Shown one piece after another: positions 43,056-52,454 of a stretch of 64,000 nt of DNA. The stretch is taken from NCBI GenBank assembly GCA_002722565.1, contig PBMG01000013.1, positions 1-64,000 of the forward strand. Reading direction: 5' to 3'. The notes under the pieces were generated by a model, which ran no database searches, was not told where the DNA came from, and saw nothing but the letters and a program-made list of their open reading frames with translations. Source of the stretch: Acidimicrobiaceae bacterium. Its GTDB lineage: Bacteria; Actinomycetota; Acidimicrobiia; Acidimicrobiales; Poriferisodalaceae. The translations under genes were made by a program, and so were the position numbers. Each line of letters opens with the position of its first letter. Position 1 is the first letter of the stretch.

Positions 43056-45202
43056 GTCTGCTCCGTCAAGATTTGGACTGCATTTCGTACTAACCGTAAT
43101 CCAATCTCATCATCGAAAGACATTATCGATTCAGGATGAAACTGCACCGCACTTATTGGTAACGATTTATGTTCAACAGCCATCACCACACCGTCGTCAA
43201 CACTGACGGCTGTTATATCCAAACAGTCCGGAATCGTCTCTTGTAACGCGTAAAGCGAGTGGTAGCGGCCTGCTCTGAACTCAGATGGAAGCCCATCAAA
43301 TAATTGACCGCCGAGAACCTGGACGGTAGAAGCTTTTCCGTGCATGGGTGATTTCAACTGGCTGAGTTTCCCACCAAAAAATTCGACTACAGCTTGAAGG
43401 CCCAAACAAACTCCGAAGATCGGAATTTCCAAGGCTAACGCAGCTTCAATAGTGGCTGAGATGTTGAAATCTGATGGTGTGCCTGGCCCCGGCGACAAAA
43501 CCAGCATGTCGGGTCGTCTAATTGAGAGGTCGTCCAACGGAAAGCCTGACCGCTGAGTGACAACATCAGCTCCAGTTTGCCGAAGGTAATTGCCTAGGGT
43601 GTGAACAAAAGAATCCATGTGATCCACAAGGAGAATGTTTTGCGTGTCTTCCACTATCGGTAAGACCTGAGAGTCGGGAATTCGACGAGGCAACCTGAGT
43701 GCATCTAAGAAGGCTGAAGCCTTCAACTCGGTCTCTTCTTCTTCGGCTGTTGGATCAGAATCCCACAACAACGTCGCCCCAACTCGAACCTCTGCGTGCC
43801 CATCCTTGATCCGTATTGTCCTAAGCGTGAGCCCGGTATTTAGCCCACCATCAAACCCGACTTTTCCAATGGCGCCGCCATACCAGGCTCTTGGGCTCTT
43901 CTCATGCTCCTCCAAGAACATCATCGCAGCGGTCTTCGGAGCACCAGTAACAGTAACTGCCCACGTGTGTGCAAGGAATGCGTCCAGCGCATCAAACTCA
44001 GGACGAAGCCTGCCTTCTACGTGGTCCACTGTGTGGATCAAGCGTGAGTACATTTCGATCTGCCGTCGTCCGATAACTTTCACCGACCCTGGGATACAGA
44101 TCCTGCTTTTATCGTTCCTATCCACATCGGTACACATCGTTAGCTCAGACTCATCTTTTTCGGAGTTAAGCAAAGCGAGAATTTGGGACGCATCATCCAA
44201 CGGGTCTTGCCCTCTGGCTATCGTCCCTGAAATAGGGCACGTTTCGACTCTGTCGCCTTCCACACGTACATACATCTCTGGCGAAGCACCAACTAGCCAC
44301 TCCGCTTGACCCAGGTTGATAAGAAATCCGTATGGAGAGGGATTCTGCTCTTTCAAACGACGAAACAGTTCGGATGGTGGCTCCGGAGACGGCTCTATGA
44401 ACGTCTGACTCGACACAACTTCGAACAAGTCACCTCGAGCGAAATACTCGCGTGCTAGTTCAACAACCTCAGCGTATTCACCTCTTTCATGGTCCCGTAT
44501 CGATGTGAGTTCTAGGTCAGGCTGGTAAGCCTCCCGGGCTCCTGAGCGACTGATATCAGCAGTGCCCAAACCGTCGTAGGCAAAGTCATACCGACGCCGC
44601 TCGGCTATACCTCCCTGATGGTCAACGACGATAATTTCATCGGGGACATACAAGACAAGGTCCTGCTGGGTGGCTAGTCGAGGTAGCTTGAGGTCGATAG
44701 GTTCAAACTGGAACGCTAGGTCATAGCCAAAAGCCCCGTAGAGTCCTAGATGCTCATCAGCACCCATAAACAAATCAACAACCGCTCTCACGACGGCGAA
44801 TGAAGAAGGCTGGCGACTCCGCTCTTCTTCCTCGAACCGAAGATCTCCCCTCTCTATCCGGCAAACAACATGCTCATCATCATCTTCAACGATCGAAGCA
44901 AACCCGAGTTCTTTCAGTACTGTCCGAACAGGAACTAAGAGAACTTCCCCGCGAGCATTTAGCGCCTCAAACCTAACCGTATCGCCGCAACTACTCACAG
45001 CTAAGGGCGGGTCAACGAAGCCCATATCCCAGCGTGTGTAGCGTCCGGGGTACTCATAGCTTGAGGACAGGAGCACTCCCCGAGCTGAATCCAACCGGTC
45101 AACAAGATCTTCGATAGCGGCCTCTGGCTCAATAGCAGCTACATCTACTTGTATTTCTATTCCGCCTCGGGTTGTGTAGCTCCATTGGCTGTCATTAGAC
45201 AC
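43052..45202 (-). CDS. trpEG: anthranilate synthase, fused TrpE and TrpG components
   Basis: A 716-residue bifunctional enzyme. Residues 1-505 are the chorismate-using TrpE part: feedback-site-like LLSSSYEYPGRYTRWD (44-59), FEVVSSQTF, ETCPISGTIARG (320-331), ELTMCTDVDRND and TVTGAPKTAAM. Residues 520-716 are the glutamine amidotransferase: LVLSPGPGTPSDF, catalytic Cys599 in GVCLGLQ, and His689/Glu691 in VQFHPES. The fused form belongs to the rhizobial-type TrpE(G) clade, whereas Mycobacterium has separate genes. Sixteen nt separate it from the GroES-like gene upstream. trpD is not in the window. Confidence 0.96.
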   Translation of the reverse strand: MSNDSQWSYTTRGGIEIQVDVAAIEPEAAIEDLVDRLDSARGVLLSSSYEYPGRYTRWDMGFVDPPLAVSSCGDTVRFEALNARGEVLLVPVRTVLKELGFASIVEDDDEHVVCRIERGDLRFEEEERSRQPSSFAVVRAVVDLFMGADEHLGLYGAFGYDLAFQFEPIDLKLPRLATQQDLVLYVPDEIIVVDHQGGIAERRRYDFAYDGLGTADISRSGAREAYQPDLELTSIRDHERGEYAEVVELAREYFARGDLFEVVSSQTFIEPSPEPPSELFRRLKEQNPSPYGFLINLGQAEWLVGASPEMYVRVEGDRVETCPISGTIARGQDPLDDASQILALLNSEKDESELTMCTDVDRNDKSRICIPGSVKVIGRRQIEMYSRLIHTVDHVEGRLRPEFDALDAFLAHTWAVTVTGAPKTAAMMFLEEHEKSPRAWYGGAIGKVGFDGGLNTGLTLRTIRIKDGHAEVRVGATLLWDSDPTAEEEETELKASAFLDALRLPRRIPDSQVLPIVEDTQNILLVDHMDSFVHTLGNYLRQTGADVVTQRSGFPLDDLSIRRPDMLVLSPGPGTPSDFNISATIEAALALEIPIFGVCLGLQAVVEFFGGKLSQLKSPMHGKASTVQVLGGQLFDGLPSEFRAGRYHSLYALQETIPDCLDITAVSVDDGVVMAVEHKSLPISAVQFHPESIMSFDDEIGLRLVRNAVQILTEQT

Positions 45203-45217
45203 GAAGGTCCCCCTTTG

Positions 45218-45571
45218 TTAAAGGTATAGACCCGTACTCCCGGGTTCGACCCGAGGAGCCGCTATGGCGTGGACGTCCCGCTCACGGAGGATCAAAAAGT
45301 CGTCTCCGTGAACTTCAACTTCAAACCGGTCTTCAGGACTGAACAAAACCTGGTCCCCTTCCTCAGCACTTCGAACATTAGGCCCTGCCCCCACGACCTC
45401 GCCCCAAACTAAACGCTTCTGTTGCTGAGCTGTGGCGGGTATCAAAATTCCGCCGCTACTTCTGCGCTCAGCTTCGTCGCCCGGCATCCTCACAAGGATC
45501 CGATCGTGAAGCATTTTGATCGGACGTTTCTGATTTTCGTCTGTAGCTGCGTGATTTGGTTCTTCTGCCAC
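45218..45571 (-). CDS. GroES-like co-chaperonin
   Basis: A 117-residue Cpn10-fold protein. The strand MLHDRILVRM, the mobile-loop-like SSGGILIPATA, GEVVGAGPNV and GDQVLFSPED follow GroES order. An N-terminal extension and the ending STGLYL are features of a second, non-groEL-linked actinobacterial GroES-like family. The start is a GTG at 45571; an internal ATG at 45514 would begin at MLHDRILV and widen the divergent gap. No groEL is nearby. It may modulate chaperonin action or have another role. Confidence 0.85.
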   Translation of the reverse strand: MAEEPNHAATDENQKRPIKMLHDRILVRMPGDEAERRSSGGILIPATAQQQKRLVWGEVVGAGPNVRSAEEGDQVLFSPEDRFEVEVHGDDFLILRERDVHAIAAPRVEPGSTGLYL

Positions 45572-45595
45572 GATGGCACGGTACCGTTTTCAGAC

Positions 45596-46243
45596 ATGAA
45601 CGCGGACTCTCAACCAGCTCAAATCGCAAATTTCCAAACGAGTGACGGTGTCGAAATTGAAGCTGAATATCGACTTTCTAGCGATCTTCGCGCTATCGCC
45701 GTCCTCTCTCACCCCCACCCTCTTTACGGCGGAGAGATGAGAAACAACGTGGTTCAAGCACTGTTCGATTCATTACCTTCCGACGGAATCGGAACTTTAA
45801 GGTACAACTTTCGGGGTGTCGGCAACTCAGCAGGCAGCCATGGCAACGGAGAACTTGAAGTCTTGGACAGCCAAGCGGCTTTTGCCTTTGCATCACAACT
45901 TGCTGAAACCGTCCCCGTGTTCTCAGTTGGCTACTCATTTGGGGCGGATGTTTCACTTGCTTCCGATGACTCTCAGCTTGCCGGCTGGATTGGGATCGCG
46001 TCACCTTTGGCGCTAGTCGAACCGAAAGAAATGAAAGCAGGATTAGATGAGCGACCCACACTGCTACTCGTTCCTGAAAATGATCAATTTCGCTCCATCG
46101 CTGAAGCGCGCGGAATTTGTGAACCTTGGCTCGCCACCTCTCTCGAAGAACTCGCTGGAGCCGATCACTTTTTTTTGGGATTCACCCAGGAAGTGACCAA
46201 GCGGACAAGCTCATTTATCAATGAATTAATTGAACAAAAGTAG
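45596..46243 (+). CDS. alpha/beta hydrolase (serine aminopeptidase-like)
   Basis: A 215-residue hydrolase of the YcjY / dienelactone-hydrolase-like kind. It has the oxyanion region LSHPHPLYGGEMRNNVV, the conserved YNFRGVGNSAG, and the nucleophile elbow VGYSFGADVSL near residue 120. The Asp-like site is in VPENDQF and the His in GADHFFLG. The frame is open from 45422, but the ATG at 45596 gives the normal N-terminus. Its start lies 24 nt from the divergent GroES-like start. The substrate is unknown. Confidence 0.88.
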   Translation: MNADSQPAQIANFQTSDGVEIEAEYRLSSDLRAIAVLSHPHPLYGGEMRNNVVQALFDSLPSDGIGTLRYNFRGVGNSAGSHGNGELEVLDSQAAFAFASQLAETVPVFSVGYSFGADVSLASDDSQLAGWIGIASPLALVEPKEMKAGLDERPTLLLVPENDQFRSIAEARGICEPWLATSLEELAGADHFFLGFTQEVTKRTSSFINELIEQK

Positions 46244-46282
46244 ATGCCGAGAAGCTGCTCAAGAAGCAAAAGTTAAGGCCCT

Positions 46283-46612
46283 TTAGCCGCATCCTCCACC
46301 AAAACGGTGTCTGTTGTTTGCCACCAACCTGTAGGTCAATGCCCCAAGCCATGACACCGGCGGTACCTTCATCGCAGTACCTAGCAGCCCCCAAGCTCCA
46401 CCTAACGACAGCAGGACCTTTCCCACCGCCTTGTGCCCGGAAAGCTTGCGGTCATTGTCCACCCACCAGACAAAGCGTTTTGTGTCACTAGGAGTTAAAC
46501 CGAGCCCTTCTAAGTCCGCATCACCGTCAGCGATTAGCTCGATGTCGGAGCGCTCAGCCACCCAACGGGCACAGCGGCAACAAAACACACAATCTCCGTC
46601 ATACACGAGCAT
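46283..46612 (-). CDS. thiol-disulfide oxidoreductase DCC-family protein (DUF393)
   Basis: A 109-residue protein with the family's YDGDCVFCCRCARWV start, where the Cys of D-G-x-C-x-x-C are redox candidates, followed by WWVDN, KAVGKVLLSLGG and the ending TYRLVANNRHRFGG. DCC-family proteins have an oxidoreductase-like fold and poorly known roles. Membrane helices are not obvious. It lies 11 nt after the DUF1330-like gene on the same strand. Confidence 0.85.
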   Translation of the reverse strand: MLVYDGDCVFCCRCARWVAERSDIELIADGDADLEGLGLTPSDTKRFVWWVDNDRKLSGHKAVGKVLLSLGGAWGLLGTAMKVPPVSWLGALTYRLVANNRHRFGGGCG

Positions 46613-46623
46613 GATCGAAATTT

Positions 46624-46911
46624 TTAACCTAACCCTTTAACCAGTGCGCCACGTGAATCAGTTGCTGCCAGCCGCAACGGCAGGGCTTCTTGATAGGCAG
46701 GTGAGTGGTACCACTCACCAAAGGCCTCCTCATCTTCGAATTCGAGGATGACCAATCGCGACCCATGCCAGTCGCCCTCCACCGGGGCAACATCATTGTC
46801 AACAACCAAAGCGCGACCGCGGCCAAGCGATGAACTTTTTGCCGCTTCTACGTAGGCATCAAGACCTGCTTGATCGTTCACTTCTTCTTGAACCACAAAA
46901 TAAACCGACAT
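46624..46911 (-). CDS. DUF1330-like dimeric alpha/beta-barrel protein
   Basis: A 95-residue protein with the MSVYFVVQEEVNDQAGLDAYVEAA start, GDWHGSRLVILEFEDEEAFGEWYHSPAYQEALPLR core and a short tail. The strand-helix order and the F-x-x-x-E-A-x-x-W-Y-x-S-P-x-Y-Q pattern are typical of DUF1330 proteins. Function is unknown. It follows the acyl-CoA synthetase after 112 nt of apparently featureless DNA. Confidence 0.85.
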   Translation of the reverse strand: MSVYFVVQEEVNDQAGLDAYVEAAKSSSLGRGRALVVDNDVAPVEGDWHGSRLVILEFEDEEAFGEWYHSPAYQEALPLRLAATDSRGALVKGLG

Positions 46912-47023
46912 TATGCACTTACCTCCGGCATCTGACTACCCATAAATTAGCGGCCAGACCCTTCAACAAAACTGACATAGGGACCGAAACGCAGGCCACC
47001 GAAGTTTATTTTCAGCACCCACA

Positions 47024-48613
47024 CTATGCCTCTGTGATTTGTTCGATAGGAGATACGTTGCCTTGAGCATCACCACCGACGCCCCAGTACTCGTCACGCA
47101 GCAGGCGCTTATAAAGTTTCCCAGTTGGAAGCCGTGGAAGTTCTTCTCGAAAATCGATAGATCGCGGCACTTTGTATCCGGCGATATGTGCTTTGGCGTA
47201 TTCACTCAATCGCTTTGCTAACTGTTCGTCAGCACCAACACCTTCTACCGGTTGAACAACGGCCTTGACCTCTTCACCGAAATCTTCATTCGGGACACCA
47301 AAAACGGCGACATCAGCTACCTCCGGGTGCAAGATGAGGCAGTCTTCAATTTCTTGGGGGTAAATATTGACGCCTCCCGAAATAATCATGAAGGCCTTCC
47401 GATCCGTGAGATACAAGAAACCATCATCATCTACACGCCCCACGTCACCGAGCGTCGTCCACAAAGGGTTGTTTGGGTGCTGGGAACTTTTCGTTTTGTC
47501 TGGAGCCTGGTGGTACTCGAAGGTCTGCTCCTCGCGCTCAAAGTAAATCAGCCCTGCTTCACCAGTGGGTAATTCGACACCATCCTCATCGCAGATACGC
47601 AGCGACCCAATCAATGGCTTCCCAACTGTGCCTGGGTGAGAGATCCAGTCTTCGGGACCCACGTAACAGAATCCATTGAGTTCCGTTCCCGCGTAATACT
47701 CGTGCAGGATAGGACCCCACCATTCCAACATTTGCTTTTTTACTTCTACAGGACACGGCGCTGCAGCATGAATAGCCAGCTTGTGGGTTGACAGGTCACA
47801 TCTGTTCCGTTCCTCTTCAGTCAGTTTGAGCATTCGCGTAAACATCGTCGGTACCCACTGCGAATGAGTAACGCCGTACTGCTCAATTGCCCCTAACGCT
47901 TCAAGCGGGTCAAACTTTTCTAAGATCACCGCTGTACCCCCGACAGACTGCGTGCCGGTAGTAAAGCCCAGCGGCGCTGAATGATAAAGCGGGGCCGGAG
48001 ACAGATAGACAGACTGATCGTTGATCCCAAAAATTCCGCCGACCAAACCAGAGCCAATCAGGTCGGGGTCCGTAATTTTCGATCCGTCTAGCGCACGCTT
48101 AATCCCCTTTGGTTTGCCCGTTGTGCCAGAGCTGTAAAGCATCAACGACCCCTTGGGTTGATCGTCAAGAGGTTCTGGCGGGTACTGATTAACTAAGGAT
48201 TCGAAGTTCTCGTAGCCTTCTGCCACGCCATCGAACATCAGTCTTACAGGGCAGTTACCTATTGATGGCAGCATCTCGACCGCCACATCGCGAACAGCCT
48301 CACTAACAACCAACACCTGGGCACCGCAATCCTCAACGATGTAAGCAGCTTCTTCAGCAGTTAAGAATCGATTCACTGTCGTGAAGTACAAACCGCTTCG
48401 CATTGCCGCCCAATACGCCTCGAAATATCGGAGGTGGTTGTCAGCAAAGATCGCCATGTGGTCTCCCGGTCGGAGTCCGGCATCCCACATCATTTGCGCA
48501 AATCGGCACGATCGGTCTTCTAGCTCTTGATAGGACAGAGTTTCGCCGGTTCTAGCCATCACAACCGCAAGGCGGTCAGGGTCTACGTCTGCATGCTTTC
48601 CTGGATAGGTCAT
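47024..48613 (-). CDS. acyl-CoA synthetase (AMP-forming, FadD-like)
   Basis: A 529-residue adenylate-forming ligase. The P-loop is MLYSSGTTGKPKGIKR near residue 155, the ATP-binding region YYAGTELNGF near residue 310, the hinge LYLTDRKAFMIISGGVNIYPQEIE near residue 405, and the catalytic Lys in PRLPTGKLYKR near residue 505. It resembles actinobacterial fatty-acyl-CoA ligases; the acid used is not known. It begins 28 nt after the end of hisF and may be transcribed from the his operon. Confidence 0.93.
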   Translation of the reverse strand: MTYPGKHADVDPDRLAVVMARTGETLSYQELEDRSCRFAQMMWDAGLRPGDHMAIFADNHLRYFEAYWAAMRSGLYFTTVNRFLTAEEAAYIVEDCGAQVLVVSEAVRDVAVEMLPSIGNCPVRLMFDGVAEGYENFESLVNQYPPEPLDDQPKGSLMLYSSGTTGKPKGIKRALDGSKITDPDLIGSGLVGGIFGINDQSVYLSPAPLYHSAPLGFTTGTQSVGGTAVILEKFDPLEALGAIEQYGVTHSQWVPTMFTRMLKLTEEERNRCDLSTHKLAIHAAAPCPVEVKKQMLEWWGPILHEYYAGTELNGFCYVGPEDWISHPGTVGKPLIGSLRICDEDGVELPTGEAGLIYFEREEQTFEYHQAPDKTKSSQHPNNPLWTTLGDVGRVDDDGFLYLTDRKAFMIISGGVNIYPQEIEDCLILHPEVADVAVFGVPNEDFGEEVKAVVQPVEGVGADEQLAKRLSEYAKAHIAGYKVPRSIDFREELPRLPTGKLYKRLLRDEYWGVGGDAQGNVSPIEQITEA

Positions 48614-48640
48614 ACCCTGAAACTAACCGATGAAAAGACC

Positions 48641-49414
48641 TCACAACTCATCGATGGGCGGCCGAACCGTCACCCCAGCAGCCAACAAGGCTTCCTTTGC
48701 TTCTCTCACCGTATGCTCACCAAAATGAAAAATGGAGGCAGCAAGCAGAGCATCAGCTCCACCATCCACGGCACCGCTAACCAAATGACTCAACTCTCCG
48801 ACGCCGCCGCTGGCAATGACTGGAACTTGCACAGCGTTCACAACCGCTCGCGTTAAAGACAGGTCATAGCCGCTACGAGTTCCATCTCCATCCATTGACG
48901 TTAGAAGAATCTCACCTGCACCGAGGTTCGTAACCTCTTGGGCCCAGTCGACCACATCAAGACCAGTGTTCTTTCGGCCGCCATTGACGTAAACATTCCA
49001 CGATCTATCCCCAACGGATTTAGCGTCAATCGCAACCACGACACACTGGCTCCCAAACGCTTCTGCCAACTCCGCTACCAGACTCGGCTTGGCAACCGCC
49101 GCCGAGTTCACCGAGACTTTGTCTGCTCCTGCTCTTAGGAGTCGCCGAGCATCATCAACTGATCTTACGCCGCCGCCAATAGTGAAGGGAATGTATACCT
49201 CTTCAGCGACCTTCCGAGCTAGATCAACAATTGTTTCACGGTCGTCTGAGCTTGCCGTTATGTCCAGGAATACGACTTCATCCGCTCCTTCGGCATCGTA
49301 ACGAGCGGCTAATTCCACTGGATCGCCAGCGTCTCTCAACCCAACAAAGTTGACACCCTTAACCACGCGCCCTTGATCCACGTCAAGGCAAGGAATCACC
49401 CTTACTGACTTCAT
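48641..49414 (-). CDS. hisF: imidazole glycerol phosphate synthase cyclase subunit
   Basis: A 257-residue TIM barrel with [16 protein letters not shown] (catalytic Asp near 11), [22 protein letters not shown] (second Asp near 130), [16 protein letters not shown] and [12 protein letters not shown]. It uses ammonia from HisH to make imidazole glycerol phosphate and AICAR. It overlaps hisA by 4 nt. It belongs to the run hisD-hisC-hisB-hisH-hisA-hisF. Confidence 0.98.
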   Translation of the reverse strand: MKSVRVIPCLDVDQGRVVKGVNFVGLRDAGDPVELAARYDAEGADEVVFLDITASSDDRETIVDLARKVAEEVYIPFTIGGGVRSVDDARRLLRAGADKVSVNSAAVAKPSLVAELAEAFGSQCVVVAIDAKSVGDRSWNVYVNGGRKNTGLDVVDWAQEVTNLGAGEILLTSMDGDGTRSGYDLSLTRAVVNAVQVPVIASGGVGELSHLVSGAVDGGADALLAASIFHFGEHTVREAKEALLAAGVTVRPPIDEL

Positions 49415-50148
49415 GTCCGTTCAGCTGCTTTCACAGCCTCGGAGACGTCAATAACCCCGTCATGAAGTGCCTTACCAACAATCACGCCCGATAATGCTCG
49501 GCCCTCAACCCTTAGTTTCGCTAATTCGGTTATATGGTCGAGAGTTCCTACTCCGCCACTTGCCACGACTTCTAACGAAGTACTTCGAACTACTTGTTTC
49601 AACCCTTTGACGTCCGGTCCGGTTCCCATCCCATCACGGGTGATTTGCGTGACAACTACTGCCTCAACTCCGGCATTTTCAAAGTTTGGCAACAACTCAT
49701 AGATACTCTTGCCGCTATCACGCTCCCAGCCTTGAACAGCGACTCTCTCACCTCGAACATCAAGACCTACAGCTACCCGATGTCCAAGCTCTGTGATCGC
49801 TTCAACCAAGGCTGGATTCTCAACAGCTGCAGTACCAACTACACACCTCGAAACTCCAGCATCAAATAACGCTCGAGCGGCATCAAGGCTGCGGACACCA
49901 CCACCACTTTGCACAGGGATACCTACCGCGCTCGCTATAGCGGTCACAGCGGCCAGGTTCTGTGACGTACCCGACCTCGCCGCATCAAGATCAACCACGT
50001 GCACCCAAGAAGCTCCGGCTTCTTCAAAAGAAAGCGCAACATCAACAGGGTCAGCGTCGTATTTAACCTCACGGTCATAGTCGCCTTGGATGAGGCGAAC
50101 GCAGCGGCCCTCGCGTATATCAATCGCTGGATAAAGGCTAAAGGTCAT
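49411..50148 (-). CDS. hisA: phosphoribosylformimino-AICAR isomerase
   Basis: A 245-residue TIM barrel with [75 protein letters not shown] and [12 protein letters not shown]. The frame is open to 50232, but the ATG at 50148 shares one base with the hisH stop and gives the correct N-terminus. In many actinobacteria this gene is the bifunctional priA; a separate trpF exists here, so a HisA-only role is likely. Confidence 0.96.
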   Translation of the reverse strand: MTFSLYPAIDIREGRCVRLIQGDYDREVKYDADPVDVALSFEEAGASWVHVVDLDAARSGTSQNLAAVTAIASAVGIPVQSGGGVRSLDAARALFDAGVSRCVVGTAAVENPALVEAITELGHRVAVGLDVRGERVAVQGWERDSGKSIYELLPNFENAGVEAVVVTQITRDGMGTGPDVKGLKQVVRSTSLEVVASGGVGTLDHITELAKLRVEGRALSGVIVGKALHDGVIDVSEAVKAAERT

Positions 50149-50765
50149 CAGAATGCCGCCTGCCGGTAAAAATTCTGAGCAAAGGAACGTCCCAAGCCTC
50201 CCGATTTTTCCGGATGAAACTGAGTGGCCCATAAGGGTCCTTGTTCCACCATCGCAGTTACTTCAACCCCATACTCGCAGGTCGCCACAACCAGCCGAGA
50301 TTCAGTCTCCACGGCATAGCTGTGAACAAAATACATCCAAGAGCCATCTTCAATACCATCCAAAAGTGGCGAGCTCTGTTTGCGGATATCTAGACGGTTC
50401 CATTGCATTTGAGGGCGCGGCAAGGTGTCCGGGAGAAGACACACCTGGCCGGGCAGCACACCCAAACCTCTAACGTCAGGTGCCTCTTCGGAGCCCTCGA
50501 ATAGCATTTGCATTCCCACGCAAATACCAAGAAAAGGAACGCCGCCCTCGATCACCGAGTACACCACCTCATCCAGCTTCGCCGACCGCAATTCGCGCAT
50601 ACATGAGCCAAAATGGCCCACCCCAGGAAGGACCACTCCAGAGGCATCAGCTATCAAACCAACGTCTGACGTCAAATGGACCTCGGCTCCAACCCTTTCA
50701 AACCCTTTTTGTGCGGATCTCAGATTTCCAATGCCGTAATCCAAGATGGCAATGAGCGGGGCCAC
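50148..50765 (-). CDS. hisH: imidazole glycerol phosphate synthase glutaminase subunit
   Basis: A 205-residue class I glutamine amidotransferase. It begins IAILDYGIGNLRSAQKGF, has VVLPGVGHFGSCMREL, the catalytic Cys in LGICVGMQMLFE near residue 85, MQWNRLDI, YFVHSYAV, and the catalytic His/Glu in TQFHPEKSGG. The start is GTG at 50765 with AGAGGG 5 nt before it; the frame is open to 50843. It feeds ammonia to HisF. It follows hisB by 25 nt. Confidence 0.96.
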   Translation of the reverse strand: MAPLIAILDYGIGNLRSAQKGFERVGAEVHLTSDVGLIADASGVVLPGVGHFGSCMRELRSAKLDEVVYSVIEGGVPFLGICVGMQMLFEGSEEAPDVRGLGVLPGQVCLLPDTLPRPQMQWNRLDIRKQSSPLLDGIEDGSWMYFVHSYAVETESRLVVATCEYGVEVTAMVEQGPLWATQFHPEKSGGLGRSFAQNFYRQAAF

Positions 50766-50770
50766 TTTGC

Positions 50771-50776
50771 CCTCTC
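50771..50776 (-). promoter_or_regulatory. ribosome binding site deciding the GTG start of hisH
   Basis: AGAGGG on the minus strand lies 5 nt before the GTG at 50765, favouring it over upstream in-frame starts that would extend the conserved N-terminus. Confidence 0.6.
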
Positions 50777-50790
50777 TCACCGGAAGCTCC

Positions 50791-51381
50791 TCACAAGACA
50801 CCTTTAGTTGAAGGCAAGACCTCATCTGCAACAACAACCGCATCGTAAAGCGCCCTCGCCGCCGCTTTGAAACTTGCTTCGATTATGTGATGGGTATTTC
50901 GGCCACGAATCAACACCAAGTGCAAGGTGATCCCGGCTGCCATCACAAAGGCGCGCCAGAACTCTTCACATAGCTGCGGATCGAACGGCGGGTCACCCAG
51001 AATTTTTTCACCGGGTGGGTCGATGTCATAGTGCAAAAAGGGTCGTCCAGAAAGATCAAGAACGACTTCGACCGCCGCCTCATCAAGGGGCACAGTCATG
51101 GAAGCAAACCTGCGCACTCCCTTTTTATCGCCCAAAGCTTCAGCGAAGGCCTCTCCTAAAGCTATGCCGACATCTTCAACTGTGTGGTGAGCATCAATAT
51201 CAATATCCCCTTCGCACCTGACGGTTAGATCGAATCTGGAATGCTTCCCGAGTTGAGCGATCATATGGTCGAAGAACGGAAGGCCCGTGCTCACCTCAAC
51301 TTGCCCTGAACCATCTACGTCGATAGATAAATCGATTTCAGTTTCTTTGGTTGTTCTGCGATGTTTCGCTTCACGTGTCAT
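50791..51381 (-). CDS. hisB: imidazoleglycerol-phosphate dehydratase
   Basis: A 196-residue manganese enzyme with GLPFFDHMIAQLGKHSRFD, the metal-binding DIDAHHTVEDVGIALGEAF, GRPFLHYD, and the second metal site THHIIEASFKAAARAL. The monofunctional length is that of actinobacteria, without the HisB phosphatase part found in Escherichia coli. It overlaps hisC by 4 nt. Confidence 0.98.
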   Translation of the reverse strand: MTREAKHRRTTKETEIDLSIDVDGSGQVEVSTGLPFFDHMIAQLGKHSRFDLTVRCEGDIDIDAHHTVEDVGIALGEAFAEALGDKKGVRRFASMTVPLDEAAVEVVLDLSGRPFLHYDIDPPGEKILGDPPFDPQLCEEFWRAFVMAAGITLHLVLIRGRNTHHIIEASFKAAARALYDAVVVADEVLPSTKGVL

Positions 51382-52454
51382 TGAAGTGCCTCCTGGAGGG
51401 CTTCGAGAAAGATAGTGTTTTCTTGTTCAGTGCCAAGCGTCACCCTCAGGCAATCTGTCAGTCCTGGCCAGCCTGAACAATTCCTGACCAAAACAGATCT
51501 CTCAAGTAACCGCTTCCAAACTTCTTCTCCGGACAAGTCGCACGGCGCTGTTCCGAACAAAATAAAGTTAGCTTGAGACGGCCAAACCTGGACCCCGAAC
51601 TGGGTCATAGCTTCAGAGACCCGGTTCCGTTCACTCGAGATCTGAGCTACTCGCTGCTCCATTTGATCCTGGAATCGCAGAGCCACTCGACCAGCGATTT
51701 GTTTCACGGAATCTAGATGATATGGCAATACTACTTTTTGAAACTCTTCAAACATCCATGGTGGAGCTACGCAATACCCCAGGCGAACTCCCGCCATTGA
51801 CCAAGTCTTAGAAAATGTCCTAGTGACTATTAGTGACTCAGAAGGGTCTCGCTCATCGAGCAGGTCTAGGGCCGTAAAGTCCGCAAACTGACCATACGCT
51901 TCGTCAACCACGACAACCCCAGAGGAAAGACCCAGAGAGGCCTCAATCACATCAAGACTCTCAGGCGTACCGGTGGGATTATTGGGAGAGCACAGAAACA
52001 TCAGGTCGGGTTTCTCTACTTCGATAGCGCGCTCCAAAGCCTCGAGCCGGATTTGAAAGGTTTCGTCTCGCTGGGTCTCAGCGACACGACATTGAGCGAT
52101 TCGTGCAATCTGCCCGTACATAGCGTAGGTGGGTTCAAAAGTTAGAGCAGTTCTCTGATGCCCTCCGAACGTAAGGCAGATTGTCTGCAGGACTTCATTG
52201 GACCCATTGGCTACGAAAATTTGCTCGGGCTCAACTTGGTGCAGTTCTGCTAGATCCTCCCTTAAAGACCACGCCAGTCGGTCCGGGTACCTGTTCCAGT
52301 CGACCTTCTTCACTTCCTGCAAGAACACTGTTTCGAATTCTTCGGGCGGGGGGAAAGGCGCTTCGTTCGTATTTAAACGAATATCGACTTCGACCTGTGG
52401 AGAGTGATATCCCTCCATACTTTTCAAATCATCACGCACAAGCGGTCGCTTCAT
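51378..52454 (-). CDS. hisC: histidinol-phosphate aminotransferase
   Basis: A 358-residue fold-type I PLP enzyme. It has LNTNEAPFPPP, NRYPDRLAWSLREDLAE, NGSNEVLQTI, the PLP-binding LCSPNNPTGT and VVVDEAYGQF, the Schiff-base Lys in RTFSKTWSMAGVRLGY, and a C-terminal LRVTLGTEQEN with the substrate Arg. The length is normal. It overlaps hisD by 4 nt and hisB by 4 nt. Confidence 0.97.
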   Translation of the reverse strand: MKRPLVRDDLKSMEGYHSPQVEVDIRLNTNEAPFPPPEEFETVFLQEVKKVDWNRYPDRLAWSLREDLAELHQVEPEQIFVANGSNEVLQTICLTFGGHQRTALTFEPTYAMYGQIARIAQCRVAETQRDETFQIRLEALERAIEVEKPDLMFLCSPNNPTGTPESLDVIEASLGLSSGVVVVDEAYGQFADFTALDLLDERDPSESLIVTRTFSKTWSMAGVRLGYCVAPPWMFEEFQKVVLPYHLDSVKQIAGRVALRFQDQMEQRVAQISSERNRVSEAMTQFGVQVWPSQANFILFGTAPCDLSGEEVWKRLLERSVLVRNCSGWPGLTDCLRVTLGTEQENTIFLEALQEALQ

